Below are positions 60,846 to 64,000 of a stretch of 64,000 bases of DNA, piece after piece. The notes beneath the pieces are model-generated. The model made no database searches. It had not been told where the DNA came from and saw only the letters and a list, made by a program, of their open reading frames with translations. The stretch comes from Pseudomonas sp. Os17 (lineage in GTDB: Bacteria > Pseudomonadota > Gammaproteobacteria > Pseudomonadales > Pseudomonadaceae), in contig NZ_AP014627.1 in assembly GCF_001547895.1 (NCBI RefSeq), positions 4,467,501 through 4,531,500 on the forward strand, read 5' to 3'. The translations under genes were made by a program, and so were the position numbers. Each line of letters begins with the position of its first letter. Position 1 is the stretch's first letter.

Positions 60846-63800
60846 TTAGAAGTCGCGCTTGTAGAAGATGTCCAGGGAGCTGGCAAAGCCGCTGGCCGCT
60901 TCCAGGTAGACCTTCTTACTCAGTTTGTAGCGCAGGGCGATGGTGCTGGCCGGCTCGAACACCCCGACGCCATAGCGCAGGCTGAGCTTCTCGGAAATAT
61001 TGCCGCTGGCCACCACGCTGGTGCTGTTGCCGCTGCCCTGGGTATCGAGCTGGAAGTCCTGAATCCCCAGGTTCTTGGCAATACTGCCGGTGAGTTCGGA
61101 GCTGCCCATCAGCCCCAGCCCCAAGGCGGCCTGGGCCAGCATGTTGTTGTCCTCTCCGGTGGAGCTCAGCGGCCGTCCCAGCACCAGATAGGACAACGCC
61201 TGCTCCTGGCTCATGGCCGGTTCGGAGAAGATCTGCGTCGCCGGTTGCTCGGCACTGCCACTGAGGCGGATGCCGGCGATCACGTTGTCGGTCTGGCGCA
61301 CCGCTTCGATGTCCAGGTACGGCTGGTCGATGGGACCGGCGAACAGCAACCGCGCCCGCCGTACCGTCAGGCGCTGGCCGTAGGCGCGGTAGCGGCCATC
61401 GTTGAGCCACAGCTCGCCGCGGGTGTCCATGTTGTCGCCGATATGCACGTGGCCCTGCAGGTTGGCGGTCAGACCGAAGCCGGCAAAACTGAGTTTGTCC
61501 TGCCCCACCTCAACATCGATGTTCATCGCCATGGCCATGGGCTTTTGCCCCTCTTCGGTCTGCTGACCGACGATGACCGTGTCGTCGGACACCTTGACCG
61601 TGGACGGCGGCAGTTCACGCACGGTGATCTGGCCCCTGGGAATCAACACCTTGCCATCGATCGCCAGCTTGTCGTCGCGCAGCGAGATCTTCAGATCCGG
61701 CGCCACTTCCAGCGCCGCATAGGGCTCGACCGTCACCGGCAGCTGCGTGCCCTTGAGATTCAGGTCCACCATCAGCGCCCGGCCCCAGGCCAGGTTGCCA
61801 GTGAGGCTGCCCTGCCCGGACTTGCCGCTTTTCCAGCCGCCATCCAGGCGCACGCTCTCGCCCATGATCTGTGCGGTCAATTGCAGGTCTTCGAGGCTGG
61901 TGGGCAGCTCCGAGCCGGACACCAGTCCGTCACTGAGCTGCAGGTTGCCATTGACCTGAGGCGCCAACAGCCCGCCCGACAGGCGACCACTGCCATTCAG
62001 GTTGCCGCCAAGCTTCTCCACCATGGGCACGAAGGGCCGCGCCACCGACAGGTCCAGGCCCGTGAGGCGAAACTCCCCGGACAGGGGTTTGTTCCTCGCC
62101 AGCGGATTGATCTGCGCCTGCACCATCAACTGCCCCAGCTTGCCGCCCTCGAACTGCAACTGGGTATCGATGCGCCGCGGGTTGAGGCGGGTATCGAGCT
62201 TCAGCGCCTGATAGGGGAAGTCCAGCCACTGATCCTTGTCCTTGACCCGCAAGGTGCCACCACTGGCGTCCAGGACGACCTGCCCCTTGGGCCCGCTGGC
62301 CGGCAGATCCAGCTGCACCTCGGCATTGAGCAGGCCTTTCCAGGCGAAATCCTTGGGCAGCCATTGGGCCAGGCTGTCGATGGGGAAGCGCTTGAGGTGA
62401 TAACGCAGCTTCGGATCAGGCATCAAGCGCTGGTCTTCACCGCACAGGCTGGCATCGCCACTGACCCAGCAGTGGGCACCGAAGTTGAGAGTGCCACTGG
62501 CCAGCCGCTCGAGTTTGGCCGGGCCTTGCAGCTTCCAGTCCTGGCCGCCGGACTGCACCTCGCCATTGGCCAGGCGCCCACGCCAGTTGCCCTGGTCCAG
62601 GGTGCCGTCCAGTCCCAGGGCCAGCTTCAGCAAGGGACCTTGCAGGTCCAGCTGCAGGGCCTGTTGCTTGATATCGCCCTGGCCGGCCAGGGTCAGGGTG
62701 CCAAGCTGAGTGTCCCCCGCCTGAATCCCACTGCCCTTGAGCTCCACCCGAGCCTTTTGTGCACCATCGAGCGTGGCATTCAGCTTGAGGTTTTGCAGGC
62801 GGTTCTCGGCAAAGGCCAATTGCTGCCCCGCAAGATCCACCTTGCCCTGGGGCGCCTTGAGCGTCCCTGCCAGGTCCACCCGACCAGTGAGCTGCCCGCG
62901 CAACTGCGGCCAGAGCTGGCCCAGCCGTGGCAGCTTGATGTCCAGTTGTCCGGCCAGCTTCTGCTGCAGGCTGCCCGTCCCCTTGATGCTGTTGTCACCG
63001 AGGCGGATGTCCAGCGCACTCAGCTGCCACTGCTCTCCCGCGCCGTCGGCCTTGGCCTGCAACAGCGCCGGCTGCCCTCGCAGGCGGCCCTTGAGGTCAA
63101 GGTCGGCAGTGAGCTTGAGCTGTTCATTCTTCATTTCACCCTGACTGCGCAACGGGCCGGCCAGGGTCCCGGGCAACTCCGCCAGCCAGTAGGCCGGATT
63201 GATCGCCGACAGGTCCAGGGCCGTGTCCCAGGCCACGCCATCGGCAAATTGCAGGTTCAGGTGACCTTCGGCCTTGCCTTGCCCCGCCACCAGCTTGAAC
63301 TGCGGCAGGTAGATTTTGCTCAGGTCGCCACTGAACGGGCTGCTCAGGCTGAAGGCGCCGGCCGGACCGTCCAGGTCGCCCTTGAAGTTGCCCAGGTAAT
63401 GACCGTCGCGATAAGCCACCTCGGCGTCGAAGCTGCGGACCCGCACGGCCGGCTCATCGATCAGCGGATACAGGCGGTGCCAGGGGAAATCCAGCCAGGC
63501 GAGCTTGGCCTCGGCGGAAAAACCTTCGCTCCAGTCCAGTTGCCCGCTGAGCTTGAGGTGCTGCTTGTCGCTGGCATTCAGGTCCAGAGCGGCAATCTGC
63601 GCCCCCTTGGCGTCGACCTTGCCCGAAAGCACCAGGGCCACCGGCCCCTGCTCCGCTGGCAGGCTGGCCTTGCCAGCAAGCTGGTAGCCGCTTTTCAGGT
63701 CGCCGTTGCCGGTCAGTTCCAGCTGATCCAGCTGCAGGGTGTCCGGCAGATCGGCGCTGGCCTTGAAGCCATCGGCAGTGATCCGCACCTCTGCCGGCAG

Positions 63801-64000
63801 ATTCTCCGCCAATGGCTGCAATTGACCGCTCAATTGCCCTTGCAGGTAGCCGCTGCTGTCGGCATGCAGCTTCAGGGTCTTGAGCAGGTCGCCTTCCACC
63901 TTCAGCGCCAGGGACCAGGGGCCGCCACCGGGAGCCGGCAAAGCGAGGGTGCCCTGGGCGGTCAACGGCCAGTCGCCAGCCGGTTGCAACAGCCCGGAAA
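60846..64000 (-). CDS. tamB: Translocation and assembly module protein TamB (5' part outside window)
   Basis: C-terminal 1050 residues of TamB (DUF490), an inner-membrane-anchored periplasmic bridge that helps move phospholipids or assemble outer membrane proteins. The open frame continues past the window edge. It consists of long beta-helix-like repeats of amphipathic strands and ends in the conserved DUF490 domain (YLVLGRPLSS, YGVGVFEPASTIALRYKLSK), finishing in FYKRDF with a terminal Phe. The start and the N-terminal anchor are not visible, nor is tamA, which normally lies upstream. Confidence 0.92.
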   Translation of the reverse strand, partial: SGLLQPAGDWPLTAQGTLALPAPGGGPWSLALKVEGDLLKTLKLHADSSGYLQGQLSGQLQPLAENLPAEVRITADGFKASADLPDTLQLDQLELTGNGDLKSGYQLAGKASLPAEQGPVALVLSGKVDAKGAQIAALDLNASDKQHLKLSGQLDWSEGFSAEAKLAWLDFPWHRLYPLIDEPAVRVRSFDAEVAYRDGHYLGNFKGDLDGPAGAFSLSSPFSGDLSKIYLPQFKLVAGQGKAEGHLNLQFADGVAWDTALDLSAINPAYWLAELPGTLAGPLRSQGEMKNEQLKLTADLDLKGRLRGQPALLQAKADGAGEQWQLSALDIRLGDNSIKGTGSLQQKLAGQLDIKLPRLGQLWPQLRGQLTGRVDLAGTLKAPQGKVDLAGQQLAFAENRLQNLKLNATLDGAQKARVELKGSGIQAGDTQLGTLTLAGQGDIKQQALQLDLQGPLLKLALGLDGTLDQGNWRGRLANGEVQSGGQDWKLQGPAKLERLASGTLNFGAHCWVSGDASLCGEDQRLMPDPKLRYHLKRFPIDSLAQWLPKDFAWKGLLNAEVQLDLPASGPKGQVVLDASGGTLRVKDKDQWLDFPYQALKLDTRLNPRRIDTQLQFEGGKLGQLMVQAQINPLARNKPLSGEFRLTGLDLSVARPFVPMVEKLGGNLNGSGRLSGGLLAPQVNGNLQLSDGLVSGSELPTSLEDLQLTAQIMGESVRLDGGWKSGKSGQGSLTGNLAWGRALMVDLNLKGTQLPVTVEPYAALEVAPDLKISLRDDKLAIDGKVLIPRGQITVRELPPSTVKVSDDTVIVGQQTEEGQKPMAMAMNIDVEVGQDKLSFAGFGLTANLQGHVHIGDNMDTRGELWLNDGRYRAYGQRLTVRRARLLFAGPIDQPYLDIEAVRQTDNVIAGIRLSGSAEQPATQIFSEPAMSQEQALSYLVLGRPLSSTGEDNNMLAQAALGLGLMGSSELTGSIAKNLGIQDFQLDTQGSGNSTSVVASGNISEKLSLRYGVGVFEPASTIALRYKLSKKVYLEAASGFASSLDIFYKRDF

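Overview
The window looks like a Pseudomonas chromosome of the P. fluorescens group (P. protegens/P. chlororaphis-like is my guess, from family resemblance only). It is GC-rich. It carries the run tus - cysG - serS - rarA - lolA - ftsK - trxB - aat - bpt - infA - clpA - clpS - cspD - icd - idh - mnmA - hflD - purB - aceA - nuo that I recall from other pseudomonads, and it has typical Pseudomonas REP palindromes. Nearly all of it is core genome. I see no prophage, transposon, insertion sequence, CRISPR array, rRNA or tRNA gene.

Layout. 1-4.6 kb is an accessory-looking edge: the start of catB (muconate cycloisomerase, cut by the window), its divergent LysR regulator catR, an RDD membrane protein, a small DUF6388-like protein, a YoaK-type membrane protein and an SDR oxidoreductase. 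4.75-8.2 kb holds tusDCBE (sulfur relay for tRNA 2-thiouridine), overlapping ybiB, then yqjG. 8.3-15.8 kb on the minus strand is ftsK, lolA, rarA, crcB, serS, cysG. 16.1-18.9 kb on the plus strand is trxB, aat, bpt, infA. 19.0-26.2 kb holds clpA/clpS against cspD, and two different isocitrate dehydrogenases (icd and monomeric idh) head to head. 26.4-32.8 kb holds a Nudix hydrolase, mnmA, hflD, purB, the ribosomal oxygenase roxA, a GNAT acetyltransferase and an orphan secretin-like periplasmic protein. 33.3-34.6 kb is aceA. 35.2-50.2 kb is the complete 13-gene complex I operon nuoA-N with fused nuoCD. 50.4-51.1 kb is a HigBA-like toxin-antitoxin pair. 51.1-55.8 kb is cysS and glnS (minus) and ppiB, lpxH (plus). 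55.9-60.7 kb is a MarR-controlled tripartite efflux operon. The window ends inside tamB.

How the genes work together. TusDCBE passes sulfur to MnmA, which thiolates U34 of certain tRNAs; both ends of that relay are in this window. Aat and Bpt add N-degron residues that ClpS delivers to ClpA(P). Icd/Idh and AceA form the branch point between the TCA cycle and the glyoxylate shunt, and Nuo oxidises the resulting NADH.

No clearly novel system was found. The best leads are regulatory: two identical perfect palindromes in the efflux-operon promoter, a Fur-box-like site and large hairpin upstream of nuoA, paired stem-loops inside the nuoF-nuoG gap, a palindrome at the start of the toxin-antitoxin pair, and long leaders ahead of aceA and idh. 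The orphan secretin-like protein and the DUF6388-like protein are the least understood proteins.
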